Assembly (NCBI GenBank): GCA_001972305.1
Contig: BDDD01000322.1
Span: 124,001-188,000, forward strand
Source of the DNA: Cephalotus follicularis
Taxonomy: Eukaryota; Streptophyta; Magnoliopsida; Oxalidales; Cephalotaceae
Direction: 5' to 3'
Length of the DNA: 64,000 nucleotides
How positions within the stretch are numbered: the first letter of the stretch is position 1; each line of letters begins with the position of its first letter. The notes beneath the pieces are model-generated. The model was not told where the DNA came from, made no database searches, and saw nothing but the letters and a program-made list of their open reading frames with translations. A program made the position numbers and the translations under genes. Of this stretch, positions 11,407-23,290 are shown one piece after another.

Positions 11407-13452
11407 CTAGAACAAGTGCGGGTAACGCTCTCGGATATGCTCCTCACTATCCCACGTGGCTTCGTCCGGTCGGTGGAACTGCCATTGAACCTTGACCATG
11501 GAGATGGTTTGGTTCCTCAAAATCTGCGTCTTCCAATCTAGAATCCGCACAGGCAACTCTACAAAAGATAAGTCATCTCGTAAAGGAACAACGTCATAAT
11601 CCAGGACATGTGATGGGTCTGGGATATATCTCCTCAGCATAGATACAAGAAAGACGTCGTGTACATTTGACAGTGCAGGAGGTAAGGCAAGCTAGTAGGC
11701 TACCTCCCCAACTCTCTCCAAAAACTCAAAAGGACCAATATAGCGTGGAGCTAACATGCCCTTTTTCCCAAACCTTTGCACGCCCTTCCGTGGTGAAACC
11801 TTTAAAAACACATGATCACCAACACTGAAGGTCAAAGGCCTCATCTTGACACTGTCCACATAGCTCTTCTGCCGGCTCTGAGCAACAAGCAGCTTCTCTT
11901 TAATCATCCTGATCTTTTCTTAAGTTTCTTCCACTAACTCAGTCCCGAGTAAAGGTCGCTCCCTGACCTCATCCCAACAAACAGGAGATATGCACTTCCT
12001 CCCATACAGTGCTTCAAACGGTGTCATGCTGATACTGGAATGATAGCTGTTATTATAAGAGAACTCTATCAAAGGAATGTGATCCTCCCATGTACCAGCA
12101 AAGTCGATAACGCAAGCCCGTAGCATATCCTCCAAGGTCTGGATGGTACATTCAGACTGCCCATCTGTCTGAGGGTGGAAGGCAGTACTCAAGTTCAGTT
12201 TTGTCCCGAAAGGTGTCTGAAATCTCTTCTAGAAGTTGGAAGTGAAGATGACATCTCTATCACATACGATGCTGATTGGAACACCGTGTAGCCTCACTAT
12301 CTCCTTCACATATAAATGAACCATCTTGCTCGCAGAATCAGTAACGTGTTTAGGTAGAAAGTGCGCTGATTTGGTGAGTCTATCCACGATAACCCACACG
12401 GCGTTGTGACGGTTCCGAGTCAGAGGAAAACCAGAAACAAAATCCATCGTAACATGCTCCCACTTCCACTCTGGGATTGGTAAAGGCTGTAACAACCCTG
12501 CCGGTCTCTGGTGCTTGGCCTTAACTGTCTGGCAAGTCAAACACCTTGCCACATACTCGGCGGTCTCTAGTTTCATGCCAGGCAACCAGTAATCCCTCTT
12601 CATGTCTTGGAGCATTTTTGTGCTACAAGGGTGAATGATGTACTGAGATTTATGAGCCCCGTAAAGCAACTCAATCTTAAACCCATGTTCATTAGGAAGA
12701 CACACCCATCCCCGAAATCTGAAGACACCATCGGCATGTACCCAAATATCAGACTCAGAGTCCAGATTCTCTCAAATCTGTTGCAATTCGGGATCGAGTG
12801 CTTGAGCATTCTTTATTTCGTCAAGAAAAGCTGGCTGTACTCTCATGCTAGCCACAAAGACTCCAGATGACTGGTTAAACAGAAACCACTCTTGGAAGTC
12901 CTCTAACATTTTCCATTGTGACACCATCGAACTGGCAATCATAGCCTTGCGACTCAAGGCATCAGCGACCACATTCGCTTTCCCCGAGTTATACTGAACA
13001 ATGCAATCATAATCGTTAAAGAATTCCACCCACCTGCGTTGCCTCATGTTCAGTGTATCCTGACAGAACAGGTACCTCAAACTCTTATGATCTGTAAAGA
13101 TCTCAAACTGCGCCCTATAAAGATAGTGCCTCCACTTCTGAAGGGCGAAGATAATAGCTGCAAGTTCAAGGTCATGTGTCAGGTAGTTTTCTTCATAAGG
13201 ATTTAGCTTCCTGGAAGCATAAGCGATCACTCTTCCTCGCCGCATCAGTACGCAGCCCAAGCCCTTACCCGATACATCACTGTAGACTGCAAAGCCCTCA
13301 ATACCATCAGTTAATGCAAAGATAGGAGCAAAAACTAACCGATCCTTCAGCTCACGGAAACTAGCCTCACAATCTTCATCCCAGACAAATAAGGTATTCT
13401 TCTGGGTCAGTCTAGTCAAAGGCACGGCTATCCTTGAAAAGTTATGAATAAA
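11407..13452 (-). pseudogene. Element D pol: RNase H, integrase and chromodomain-like tail
   Basis: Minus strand. From 13452: the end of the reverse-transcriptase connection, then RNase H ([10 protein letters not shown] near 13090), then integrase with an HHCC-type zinc region (HKSQYIIHPCSTKM ... CLTCQ), a core with TMDFVSGFP and [18 protein letters not shown], and HPQTDGQSE followed by YNNSYHSS. It closes with a chromodomain-like tail ending DEATWDSEEHIRERYPHLF at 11407. Such tails define the chromovirus branch and are thought to steer integration to chromatin. In-frame stops separate the pieces near 12776, 12230, 11910 and 11695. The 5' end of this block is cut by the solo LTR and resumes at 16153. 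Confidence 0.88.
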
Positions 13453-14744
13453 TGTCACACCCCGTTTTCAAGGAGACGACATTAAAGCAGTAAAGGCAAT
13501 TAACATAGAAATAAAGCTTATGCAAAAACCATAAAATTTAAACTTTTCCAAGGAACATCAGTTGCGAAAGCATAACAAACTCATAAGTTGTAACTCGTAA
13601 CGTACATCCCATACTGTACGCTACCCAAATACAAGTCATCATAGTTAATAGCCCACAAACACAGAGCGTGATTACAGTACAAGATTAAAATCCATCATTA
13701 AACAAATAACAAGTACGGTACATCAGTAGTCCTTAACCAAAACCAGGTTTATTACAAGACAGGAGAATAAGCAAAATCAAGAACATAACAACTAAATCTT
13801 CGTCCATGTCAGTCCAACCGGTCCACTGCATCAATCTGTAAAGTAGGGGGTTAGCCTTTGTCCTCACTTGGCTAAGTCATAAAAGTAGCTCGGGATCAAC
13901 ATTAAATGCATGTCATGTTATGTATGCATAAATGATGCAGTGTAGCAAGAACCAGTTTATATATATATGAGAAATATATATTTTAGCAGTACAGTGAAAT
14001 AACAGTGGGTACATATATAAGAAAATATATGTATGCAAGATCAGTACAGTAGTAACCCAGCCAGGGCTACATCAACAAGCACAGAAATGTCCGAGAAGGA
14101 CCAACAGGCAGTACAAGATGTCCACATAGGACCACAACAGTTACGCAGTATGTGTAGCGCCGCCAACTCCTGGCCCCACGCTACACTCCCACTCCGGTCC
14201 CTACATCAGGCAACCGAGCGAGGCAACAGGACAGTGAGTTACCCAGCCAACTCCTGGCTCCTAGGTCAACCCTACCACTAGCCGGCGCTGGCAGTCTCCG
14301 CCATGCAACCAGTGGCTCAAGCACAAACACATAGCAATTCACAGACAAACAGTGAATTCAAGCAGTAACAGTACAGAAAACAGTAGTGATCGTTTAGATC
14401 CACAACAGGCAGGTTATTTCCAAAATGTTTCCCAAAAGTGACAACATTTGAAATATGCATTTTCAATAGAAAATACTTTTAAACAGTTTCAGTAGTGGAA
14501 ATCGCTTTCCAAAGATGTCCGAAAATACGAAAAAAATATTCATTTCGTACTTAACATAGTAGTTCCAATTTATATATGCATTTCTATAGTAGCAAAACTT
14601 AGAAATCATAATTCAATTACAATCAGTCCAGAACAAGCAGTAAACAGTGTATATGCAATGCATACAAATGCTCAAATGCACTCTAACAGGAATCGGGATC
14701 GTTTCGTATGGTTAGATAAAGAAAACCCCAAACAGTACCAAAGA

Positions 14745-15050
14745 CGTCGATGTCTATTCAAAAGGCGTCGATGTCTTTTTCCATTAAAGTCGATGTCCAA
14801 GTCCTTAGGGTCAGCGCGTTCTACAGAAGAAGGCGTCGTTGTCCATTTCATACGCATTGACGCTCAAGGTCTGGAACCTTGGAACGACAGCGTATTGTTC
14901 ACGGCGACGACGCGTTAAGGTAGGAACCTTAGGCGTCGACGTGTAATACGTCAAAACCCAACCAGATAGCCTAAGGCGTCCATGTCTTTCCATGTCGATC
15001 CCTTTCACATCAGTAACCAGGCAAAACCCAAAAGGCGTCGATGTCTATCG
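14745..15050. repeat. GTCGAC-core motif array, solo LTR, inner block
   Basis: Degenerate copies of GGCGTCGATGTC / GGCGTCGACG with unrelated spacers, at the position matching the D array at 9975-10250. Confidence 0.78.
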
Positions 15051-15809
15051 AGCAGCAGCTGTCTGCTTCCTCATAACTTAACAAACAGTAGCCCTTACAA
15101 ACCATAATCATGCACAATAACAGGTAATCAAGGCAAGAAACCAACATGCAGATACTCATTACATATCTAGCATATCATGGCATCGATCCAGTGACCAAAT
15201 CAATTCAAGAATCATGCATTTCATACACCAAAACCATAGACCATGCATGAATATCAATCTCAAGATTACAGTTATGGCTTTCCCCTACCTTTTGTCCCAA
15301 GTTAGGAACTGGAAAGTCCACCTCTTTACGTTCCAAACTGGTCACAGCAGCCTCTAGGTCCTTCCCGTTGCTGCAAGCCACTAGCTTCAAGCTCCAAGCT
15401 CCAACCAAGCTCAACAATGGTGGTTTGGTTTTCTCTCCTTAACTCTCTATTTTCTCACATAGGTGTCTCCGCCGAACCAGGGATGAAGAGAGGAGGTGTT
15501 TTATGCAGGTCAAACATCTCTCTTTCCCTCTCTGGCCCGTTGCATGCATTTCACAGTTTCAATTTCCCATTTTCTCTCTTTCCCAGCTCTGTCTCATCTC
15601 TTTTGCAGGAGCAGACGTTGAAGGTGGCACCACAGCCTGCATGCACACCCAAGTGTCATGCCCATCCTTCAATTCTAGCACCTGCATGCCTAGTATCATG
15701 CCAGCATGCACAACACGTATCAATCATGCCCCAAGGAGCCTGAGAAAGACCCTAAAAGATTCCTCCTTGCACGTTGTTTGTCAGCAGAGTAACATGCCTG
15801 GCATTCAAA

Positions 15810-15975
15810 GTTAACGCATCGACGTCTTCCAAGGACGTCGACGTCTTTCACCATTTTACACGAGGGCGTCGATGTCCTCATCAGCATCGATGTGCATGTG
15901 CATGCAGCTACGTGCGCCCTTTTGCTTCAAGGACGTCGGCGTGTTTCTAAATGCGTCGACGCGTTTCCCCCAGAA
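15810..15975. repeat. GTCGAC-core motif array, solo LTR, U3 block
   Basis: Copies such as CGCATCGACGTC, GGACGTCGACGTC, GGGCGTCGATGTCC and GCGTCGACGCG within about 165 bases near the U3 start. Confidence 0.78.
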
Positions 15976-16152
15976 CAGTGTCGTTTTAAGCCTTTTAACA
16001 TTCTTTTAGCATAAATACTCCAAAACTTAACATTATTAGGGTCTGGAAAACATCATCAAAGTCTTGGAAATCCATTCTTTTATTAATTTCAAAATAAAAA
16101 TACATTACATTGCGAAATTACAACATAGGAAAATCTCGGGCGTTACAATAAA

Positions 16153-16440
16153 CCTCTTGTAATAACCCACCAAGCCAAGAAAACTGCGTACTTCAGTTAC
16201 GTTTCTTGGTTGCGGCCAGTCTGGCACAACTTAAGTCTTTGACGGATCCATCGCCAAGCCTTCCCTAGACAAGATATGACCGAGAAAGATCACTTGATCA
16301 AGCCAGAATTCACACTTGCCAAACTTGGCGTACAACCGATGCTCTCTGAGCACCTGCAATACCAGCCTCAGATGATGAGTGTGTTCCTCCTCACTCCATG
16401 AGTATACTAGTATGTCATCAATGAACATCACGAAAACTGA
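16153..16440 (-). pseudogene. Element D reverse transcriptase fragment
   Basis: Minus strand, continuing the frame interrupted by the solo LTR. It holds the catalytic box FIDDILVYS (the YxDD box of the family) near 16415-16430, then [15 protein letters not shown] and VIFLGHILS. Upstream (to the right) the similarity stops near 16440, so the fingers of reverse transcriptase are missing. Confidence 0.85.
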
Positions 16441-16829
16441 TCCAGGTATGGCTGGAATACGTCATTCATCTCGTTCATGCCTGGTAACTCCATGCAAGTC
16501 TCCTCAACTTAATACCAAAAGTCATGCAATATGAATCAATATCCAAGCGATACGATTCATATTCTTTGATTATGTTATCAGGGTTCTAGAAGTCCACTAA
16601 GTAAGCGTGTGGTTCTATACTAGCCTATACATGTGTATAACCGTTCATTAATATAGTATTGTGAACCATCATTCTCTTACTCATTAGTTAGTCCCAAAAG
16701 TCCAACTTATCATTCACTTAACCACGGCTATAATAAGGTCAACCGATTAACAACATTATGATCAAGTATGATGCAAGTAAGAGTGAAAATTACCTCTCAT
16801 GATACCCTTGCCCTTGCTTCCCCACTTCG
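16441..16829. other. Unrecognised segment within element D
   Basis: An AT-rich stretch between the reverse-transcriptase remnant and the gag zinc-knuckle remnant. I see no coding frame, LTR edge or repeat I can name. A purine-rich protease-linker-like piece (KGKGIMRG on the minus strand near 16800) marks where gag similarity resumes. It is either filler at a deletion or very decayed gag-pro-RT. Confidence 0.4.
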
Positions 16830-17370
16830 AAGGTCAAGCTGCAGCATCACTATTACTCATAGGTCCAGTAGGTATTGCTCCTTGTCTCTTTGGACAATCC
16901 CTCCGCAAATGGTTAGAGGCCCCACACCTTAAGAACAACTCATTCCTTTTCAACCAATCCCTTTGAATGTGGCTTGAACGACCACAATGAAAGCAATTTC
17001 CAGATATCACCTTACTCCCATGACCAGGAGTTCCTTGAGCAGCTCTTTGTTGAGAGATGTTCCTTGATGATTTGGTCGAAGAGTCACCATCTTGCCACTC
17101 TGGCGGAGCTAACCTAGTCCATTTAGCTTGCTGGGTTTAAATACACAATTGCCGCATTTCTTCCAGGTGCACCGTATTAGCAGCCATATGTTGATGGAAA
17201 TGGTCATTTATGTGATATGTGTACAATCGTCACATGTCTTCTATGTTGGAAGCATCCACAGCCATCTGCTGTTGAAAGTAGTCGGCCATTCGATCCAGTG
17301 GGTCTTTCCCATCATTTGTTCCCTGAGGAGCACTCCCCTCAATAGCCTCAACTCTTCCTCTTCCATCCAT
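16830..17370 (-). pseudogene. Element D gag remnants
   Basis: Minus strand from the ATG at 17370 (MDGRGRVEAIEG, then RMADYFQQQMA). The capsid core is deleted near 17140. The frame then re-enters a lysine/glutamine-rich linker and two zinc knuckles: CFHCGRSSHIQRDW, with the final Cys replaced by Trp, and CGASNHLRRDCP, with its first Cys lost. It matches the gag start and end of elements E and H but lacks about 250 residues between. Confidence 0.8.
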
Positions 17371-17532
17371 CTTTGTTCCTATAGTGAAGATGTCATTAGT
17401 AAAGCATCTTCAAGGAAACACTTCATTAATTGTCTAAGCATATATGGAATATGCTCAAATACCACTATTGTAGTATCAAATCATTGGTTGCCAAGGACAG
17501 TATCCTAGCGATAGCATATAAAAGGAATATAA

Positions 17533-17544
17533 GCTCTGATACCA
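17533..17544 (-). other. Element D primer-binding site
   Basis: TGGTATCAGAGC on the minus strand, four bases from the LTR edge at 17549. The interval 17371-17532 is the untranslated leader, with no gene. Confidence 0.88.
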
Positions 17545-17548
17545 CTCT

Positions 17549-18406
17549 TGTCACACCCCGCTTTCGATAAACACACATAAAGGTGGTAAAGGCAATTAAT
17601 ATTAAGATTCAGCTCATGCAAAAACTGTAAAAATTAAACTTTACAAACAAATATCAATTACAGAAGCATTAAACTCATAAGCTGAAAACACGTAACGTGC
17701 ATCCCATACTGCACACTACCCAATACAAGTCTGTCATAGTTAAAAGCCCACAAAACAGAGTGTGATCCATAATACATTACCCAGTAACATCAAAAGTCTA
17801 GTAACTGGAAAATACAGTACACAACACCCAAAGGGGACATAACCCCTAGTAAAACAATATTAAAAACATGTACTTCATCCATGCTGATTCCCAAGTTGTT
17901 CCACTGCATCAATATGTAAAGTAAGGGGTTAGCCTTTGTCCTCACTCGGCTAAGTCATAAGAGTCCTTTGGGATCAACGTTACATGCATGTCATGAAATG
18001 TATGCGTAGATGATGCAGTACAGTTGAAAATACCAGTTTATATATATATATGAAAAAATATATAAGTTAGCAGTACAGTAAAATAACATTAGGGACATAT
18101 GTATTGAAATATATGTATGCAATAACAGTACAGTAGTAGCCCGGCCAGGGCTACATCAACAGGCACAGTAATGTCCGAATAGGACCAGTAAACAGTACAG
18201 TATGTCCATAAAAGGACTAACAAACAAGCAGACAGTATGTACAACGCCACCAACTCCTGGCCCCACGTTGCACTCCCACTTCGGTCCCTTCTGCAGGCAA
18301 CCAAACAAGACAACAGTATAGTACAGTGAGTTACCCAGTCAACTCCTGGCTCCTAGGTCAACCCTGCCACTAGCCAACGCTGGCAGTCTCCGCCATGCAA
18401 CTAGTG
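17549..18406 (-). repeat. Element D 5' LTR, truncated (858 bp)
   Basis: Starts TGTCACACCCCGCTTTC like the 3' LTR at 8688 and follows it base for base, with scattered substitutions, up to CCATGCAACTAGTG. There the matching copy continues GGCTCAAGCAC but this one passes directly into the gag of element B. About 1.8 kb of LTR is missing. Confidence 0.88.
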
Positions 18407-20046
18407 AGAAGAAGAAGGCGTAGAGCCGACGAAGGAGTCAATGCACCGCCAATGCATGATAATAATCCGCCAGCGAATGAAGGAGTGAATATTCCTCCAG
18501 TGCAAGAAGAGAGGAGTAATTTTGACCGCATGGCTAACCTTTTCCAGCAACAGATGCAAGCCAATACGAAGAACATGGAACAGATTAGGCAAATGTACGA
18601 GGCTAACCGGGTGTATCAACATGCTCCTGAAGCTTGTCATACTGGTGGATTTGGCCGAGATCTGGAGCGGTTCATGAGATAGAATCCTCCGACATTCAAT
18701 GGTGAGCTGAATGCTACTGTGGTAGAACAGTGGATTAGAGACCTGGAGAAAATATTTGCTACTTTGGAGTGTACTGATGAGCAGAAACTCAACTTTGCTG
18801 AATACCGCTTATGGGGCGAGGCTACCTATTGGTGGGAAAGGACTGAAGCAAAGTGGGAATCTCGTGGACTAGACAGGACTTGGGAAAGATTTCAATCTGA
18901 GTTCCTTACAAATTATGTGCCACAGATTGAACGTGACAGGAGGGAGACAGAACTGATGGAGTTACGTCAAGGGGACATGACGGTAGCTCAGTACCAGACT
19001 AGATTTGTGGAGCTGGCAAGACATACACCTTATCTTGTGGAGGGTGAATCGAGAATGATCCGAAGGTTCCTAAAAGTCCTTCGACATGACATTAGATCTA
19101 AACTGTTAATGTTGTAGCTAACCTCTTTTGTAGATATTGCTGAAAGGGCGATGATTCTGGAAGCCGATACGAATGAGAGAAAGGCAGAACGGACTCGTAC
19201 TAATCAATCGAGGGCCACACAGTCACAGGGGCAAGGGAGTAATAATCCTGCTAAGTCAACAAGGTCCGACAAAAGAGGTCAAGGAGGTTCTCGACGTAGA
19301 AATTTACGATCAAGGACTCCTAACCGAAGCAGTCAACAGAATTCAGGTGGGTGTACTTTTTGTGGTCGTCAGAATCATGATGAGACTGAATGCTAGAAAA
19401 AGATGGGGAAATGCTTGAGGTGTGGTTCACAGGAACACATGGTAAATAGTTACCCAATGATGAGAGATCAAGTACACGGCCAACAGGGAAGTACTGGTGC
19501 AAGTGGTAGTGTTGCGGCTGCTCAACAGCGGAAGGATATCGGGAAAAGGATTGTGAAAGGTAGGGTCTACACCTTATCTAGAGATGATGTGCCAGAATCT
19601 ACTACTATTGTGGGAGGTACTATTTATATATCTGGCATACTAGCTCATGTACTGATTGACCCTGGTGCGACAAATTCATTCATTGCATCTGAATTTGCTC
19701 GTAATTTGCATGGTGTTACTTCTAGAATACCTTATGTATTGGAGGTGAGTACTCCTAAGGGTACTTGTCTTCTATCTGACACTATCATGAAAGATTGTGA
19801 AATCACGATAGCAGGGATTCAGTTATCTGCTGACTTGATAGTGTTACCTATCCGAGATTTAGATGTAATCTTGGGAATGGACTGGTTGTATGCTCATCAT
19901 GCTTGTGTTGATTGCTACAACAAGATGATGACCTTTTACCTTCAAGATGGGACTGGGTGCAAGTTTATCGGAGAGAAGAATGTTTCTGCTCCGATCATTT
20001 CGTATACTCGAGCATAGAAGTATCTCAAGCAAGGATGCGAAGGCAA
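18407..20046 (+). pseudogene. Element B gag-protease
   Basis: One plus-strand frame starting with an arginine run (RRRRRRADEG) at the junction. The in-frame ATG at 18395 is supplied by the LTR of D. Gag capsid region: GGFGRDLERFMR, W...EATYWWER, RDRRETELMELRQGDMTVAQYQTRF. Zinc knuckle CTFCGRQNHDETEC, then a second, damaged knuckle CLRCGSQEHMVNSYP (last Cys changed to Tyr). Protease motif VLIDPGATNSFIA and ILGMDWL. In-frame stops at 18680-18682, 19115-19117, 19394-19396 and 20015-20017. Three of these fall where element A keeps a sense codon. The overall length matches a normal gag-pro. Confidence 0.88.
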
Positions 20047-20047
20047 T

Positions 20048-22974
20048 TTGGCGTATGTAATTGATCATACGAAAGGTACGCCTAGTATTGAACAAGTTCC
20101 TGTTGTGTGTGAATTTCCTGATGTATTTTCGAATGATCTCACTTCGTTGCCACCGGAAAGAGATATAGAGTTCAGCATTGAACTATTGCCTGGAACTGGT
20201 CCTATATCCAAAGCACCGTACCGAATGGCTCCTGCTGAACTGAAGGAGTTGAAGATTCAATTGCAGGATTACCTTATTAAGGGCTTTATCAGACTGAGTG
20301 TGTCACCTTGGGGAGCGTCGGTTCTGTTTGTGAAAAAGAAGGATGGATCAATGCGACTATGCATCGATTACAGGTTGCTAAATCAGGTAACGGTGAAGAA
20401 CAAGTATCCTCTGCCACATATTGAGGAGTTGTTCGACCAATTGCAAGGCTCTACTGTATTCTCCAAACTTGATCTGAGAACAGGTTATCATCAGTTGAGG
20501 ATCAGAGAAGGTGATGTGGAGAAGACCGCATTTCAAACCAGATATGGGCACTACGAATTTTTGATACTGCCGTTTGGTTTGACGAATGCTCCTGCAGCCT
20601 TTATGTGTCTGATGAACAAAGTGTTCCAACTCTGTCTTGCCCAGTTTGTCGTTATATTCCTAGACGACATCCTGATTTATTCAAAGAGCATTAAGGAACA
20701 CATACAGCACTTGAGAATTGTATTGCAGACACTACGGAAGGAATAGCTATACGCCAAATTCAGCAAGTGCGAATTTTGGCTGGATCATATGACTTTCCTA
20801 GGTCACATAGTGTCGAGTGAAGGATTGTCGGTGGATCCTTCGAAGATAGAAAGTATTGTTGATTGGCCCCAACTGAGAAACGTTACTGAGGTTCGCAGTT
20901 TCTTGGGATTGGCTGGCTACTACTGAAGGTTCATCAAAGGGTTTTTGAAGCTTGCCACACCGTTGACATAGTTGACTCAGAAGAAGTCAAGTTTTGTGTG
21001 GGATGATTCCTATGAGGAAAGTTTTAGAGAGTTGAAGAGTCGGTTGATTTCGGCTCCAGTATTGGCATTACCGGAAGGCAATAAGGGTTTTACTGTCTAT
21101 ACTGATGCTTCTGGGAAGGGATTGTGATGCGTTCTTATGCAACATGGTAGGGTGATTGCATACGCATCGAGGAAGTTAGTCATACGAAGAAAATTATCCC
21201 GTACACGATCTTGAGTTGGCAGCCATAGTGTTTGCTTGACAGAAATGGAGGCACTACCTCTATGGTGCTCAATTTGAGATCTTTACTGACCATAAAAGTT
21301 TAAAATATATGTTTTCCCAGAAAGAGCTCAACATGAGACAAAGACGATGGGTGGAATTCTTCAACGATTATAACTGCAACATTCAATACCAGCCAGGAAA
21401 GGCGAACGTAGTGGCGGATGCACTGAGTCGCAAAGCAATGATTGCTGGAGCAATGGTTTCACAGTGGAAGCTATTGGAGGAATTTCAGAGATGGAATCCG
21501 TTCATGGTTTCCAGAGGAGTTATTGTGGAAATTCTGAAAGCACAACCGGAACTTCTGGAGCGTAGTCTGACTGCTCAGTATAGTGACACTGAGTTATGGA
21601 GTATTCGTGATAACCTAGACACTGATTCTGAGTTCTCCATTCATACTGATGGCATACTGAGGTTTCGAGGAAGGATATGCATTCCGAATGACGAGAGCAT
21701 CAAGAATGAACTTCTGCAACAAGCTCACAAGTCAAAATACAGTGTTCACCCAGGAAGTACCAAGATGTGGCACGACCTGAAAAGAGACTACTAGTGGAGT
21801 GGTATGAAAAAGGAGATTGCTGAATATGTAGCAAGATGTTTGACCTGCCAGAGAGTGAAGGCTAAACATCATAAACCTGCGGGACTGCTACAATCATTAC
21901 CAGTGGTTGAGTGGAAATGGGAGCATGTGACCATGGACTTCGTGTCAGTATTACCGAGGTCACAGAATCAGCATGAAGCAGTGTGGGTAGTAGTGGACAG
22001 ACTCACTAAGTCTGCTCACTTTCTTCCAATGAACATAACGTATTCCATCGAGAAGCTTGCTCGATTATATATCCGAGAGATAGTGAGATTACATGGGGGC
22101 TGGTCAGTATTGTTTGTGACCGAGATGCTAGATTTACTTTAAGGTTCTGGAAGAAGTTCCAAGTAGCAATGGGAACAACCTTGAACTTTAGCACTGCATT
22201 CTACCCACAGACAGACGGACAGTCCGAGCGTACCATTCAGACTCTGGAGGATATACTACGGGCTTGCATGATTGATTTTGCTAGGAGTTGGGAGGATCAT
22301 CTGGCACTGATTGAGTTCTCCTATAACAAAAGCTTTCACACCAGCATTGGAATGGCCCCCTATGAAGCCTTGTATGGGAGGAAGTGCAGATCGCCTATCT
22401 GTTGGGACGAGGTAGGTGAGAAACAAGTGCTAGGACCAGACTTGGTACAAGAGACGACCGATAAAGTGGAGCTAATCAAGAAGAGACTGCTAGCTACACA
22501 AAGTCGTCAGAAGAGTTACGCTGATAGCAAGAGGAGGAAGCTAGAATTCGAGAAGGAGATCATGTTTTCCTGAAGATCTTGCCTTCGAAAGGGATACACC
22601 GTTTTGGCCTCAAGGGGAAGTTGGCTCCAAGGTATATTGGACCTTATGAGATACTAGAAAGAGTGGGGGATGTGGCATATCAGATTGTACTACCGCCTAG
22701 TTTGTTGGATGTGCATAACGTATTTCATGTCTCCATATTACAGAAATACGTGCCTGACCCATCTCATATATTGAGCTACGACCCTGGATTCATCAGTTCT
22801 AAATTGTCATATGAAGAGAGGCCGACGAGGATAGTGGATCGAATGGAGAAGGTACTAAGGAGTAAGACTATTCCTATGGCAAAGGTGCTATGGCGTTTTC
22901 ATGGACCAGAGGAAGCTACGTGGGAGTGTGAGGACGAAATGATGGAGACATTTCCCCACTTGTTCGGAATGTAA
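20048..22974 (+). pseudogene. Element B pol: reverse transcriptase, RNase H, integrase, chromodomain-like tail
   Basis: Reverse transcriptase (20048-20930) with [48 protein letters not shown] and the catalytic box FLDDILIYS. RNase H (about 21000-21440) with TDASGKG and TDHKSL. Integrase from about 21690 with [41 protein letters not shown] and [11 protein letters not shown]. Tail ending EEATWECEDEMMETFPHLF. Stops interrupt it at 20744-20746 and near 20926, 20972, 21125, 21794 and 22573; frame changes occur near 21176, 22090-22150 and 22570. The catalytic residues of reverse transcriptase are still present but the frame is dead. Confidence 0.9.
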
Positions 22975-23000
22975 GGGCTAAATTCGAGGACGAATTTTCT

Positions 23001-23015
23001 TTAAGGAGGGGGGAA
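23001..23015 (+). other. Element B polypurine tract
   Basis: TTAAGGAGGGGGGAA directly before the LTR start TGTAATAACTG, preceded by the conserved TTCGAGGACGAATTTTC. Confidence 0.85.
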
Positions 23016-23164
23016 TGTAATAACTGTAATTTCAATTCATGTATTTTGTACTCAACGATGGATAAACATGTATTTTGAGAATTATGTTTGGTTATCTTTT
23101 GAATAGAATGGAAATTGGGATAGATTCTTAAATGAAAAATAAAGAAGTAAATTCTGGTGCTAAA

Positions 23165-23290
23165 CCGCAGACGCCTAACACCGTACCGTCGACGCTTTGA
23201 GCCAGACACGTGTACAAAACACGCAGTTGAAGGCTGAGTTATGACGCACAAACTATCGACGCTAGAGAGAAAAACGTCGACGCTTTGTGC
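23165..23290. repeat. GTCGAC-core motif array, B LTR, U3 block
   Basis: Diverged copies such as CAGACGCC, CCGTCGACGC, CTATCGACGC and CGTCGACGC in about 125 bases of the U3 part. Confidence 0.65.

Larger units (their letters stand above)
13453..16147 (-). mobile_element. Solo LTR (Tekay type, 2695 bp) inside element D
   Basis: Begins TGTCACACCCCGTTTTC and ends GGGCGTTACA on the plus strand, flanked by a perfect ATAAA duplication (13448-13452 and 16148-16152). Removing it and one ATAAA restores an uninterrupted reverse-transcriptase motif around [14 protein letters not shown]. No internal region or second LTR is present, so this is the usual product of recombination between the two LTRs of one insertion. 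It carries two GTCGAC-core arrays (about 14745-15050 and 15810-15975). Confidence 0.92.
8688..18406 (-). mobile_element. Element D: Tekay-type Ty3/gypsy element, internally deleted, 5' LTR truncated
   Basis: Minus-strand element inserted in the LTR of A. Left to right: 3' LTR (8688-11360), polypurine tract, integrase and RNase H (11407-13452), a solo LTR insertion (13453-16147 plus the ATAAA duplication), the end of reverse transcriptase (16153-16440), an unrecognised segment, gag fragments (16830-17370), leader, primer-binding site (17533-17544) and a cut 5' LTR (17549-18406). Most of gag, the protease and the first part of reverse transcriptase are gone. The two LTR copies differ at roughly a dozen of the first 260 positions by eye, so the insertion is not recent. 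The right end was lost at the junction with B, so no target-site duplication can be checked. Confidence 0.85.

Noticed and set aside
15417-15814. Frames of about 105 codons with a hydrophobic start, resembling small secreted proteins
   Set aside because: They sit in the solo LTR at a place where the D and H copies differ in length and frame; no conservation of the encoded residues.
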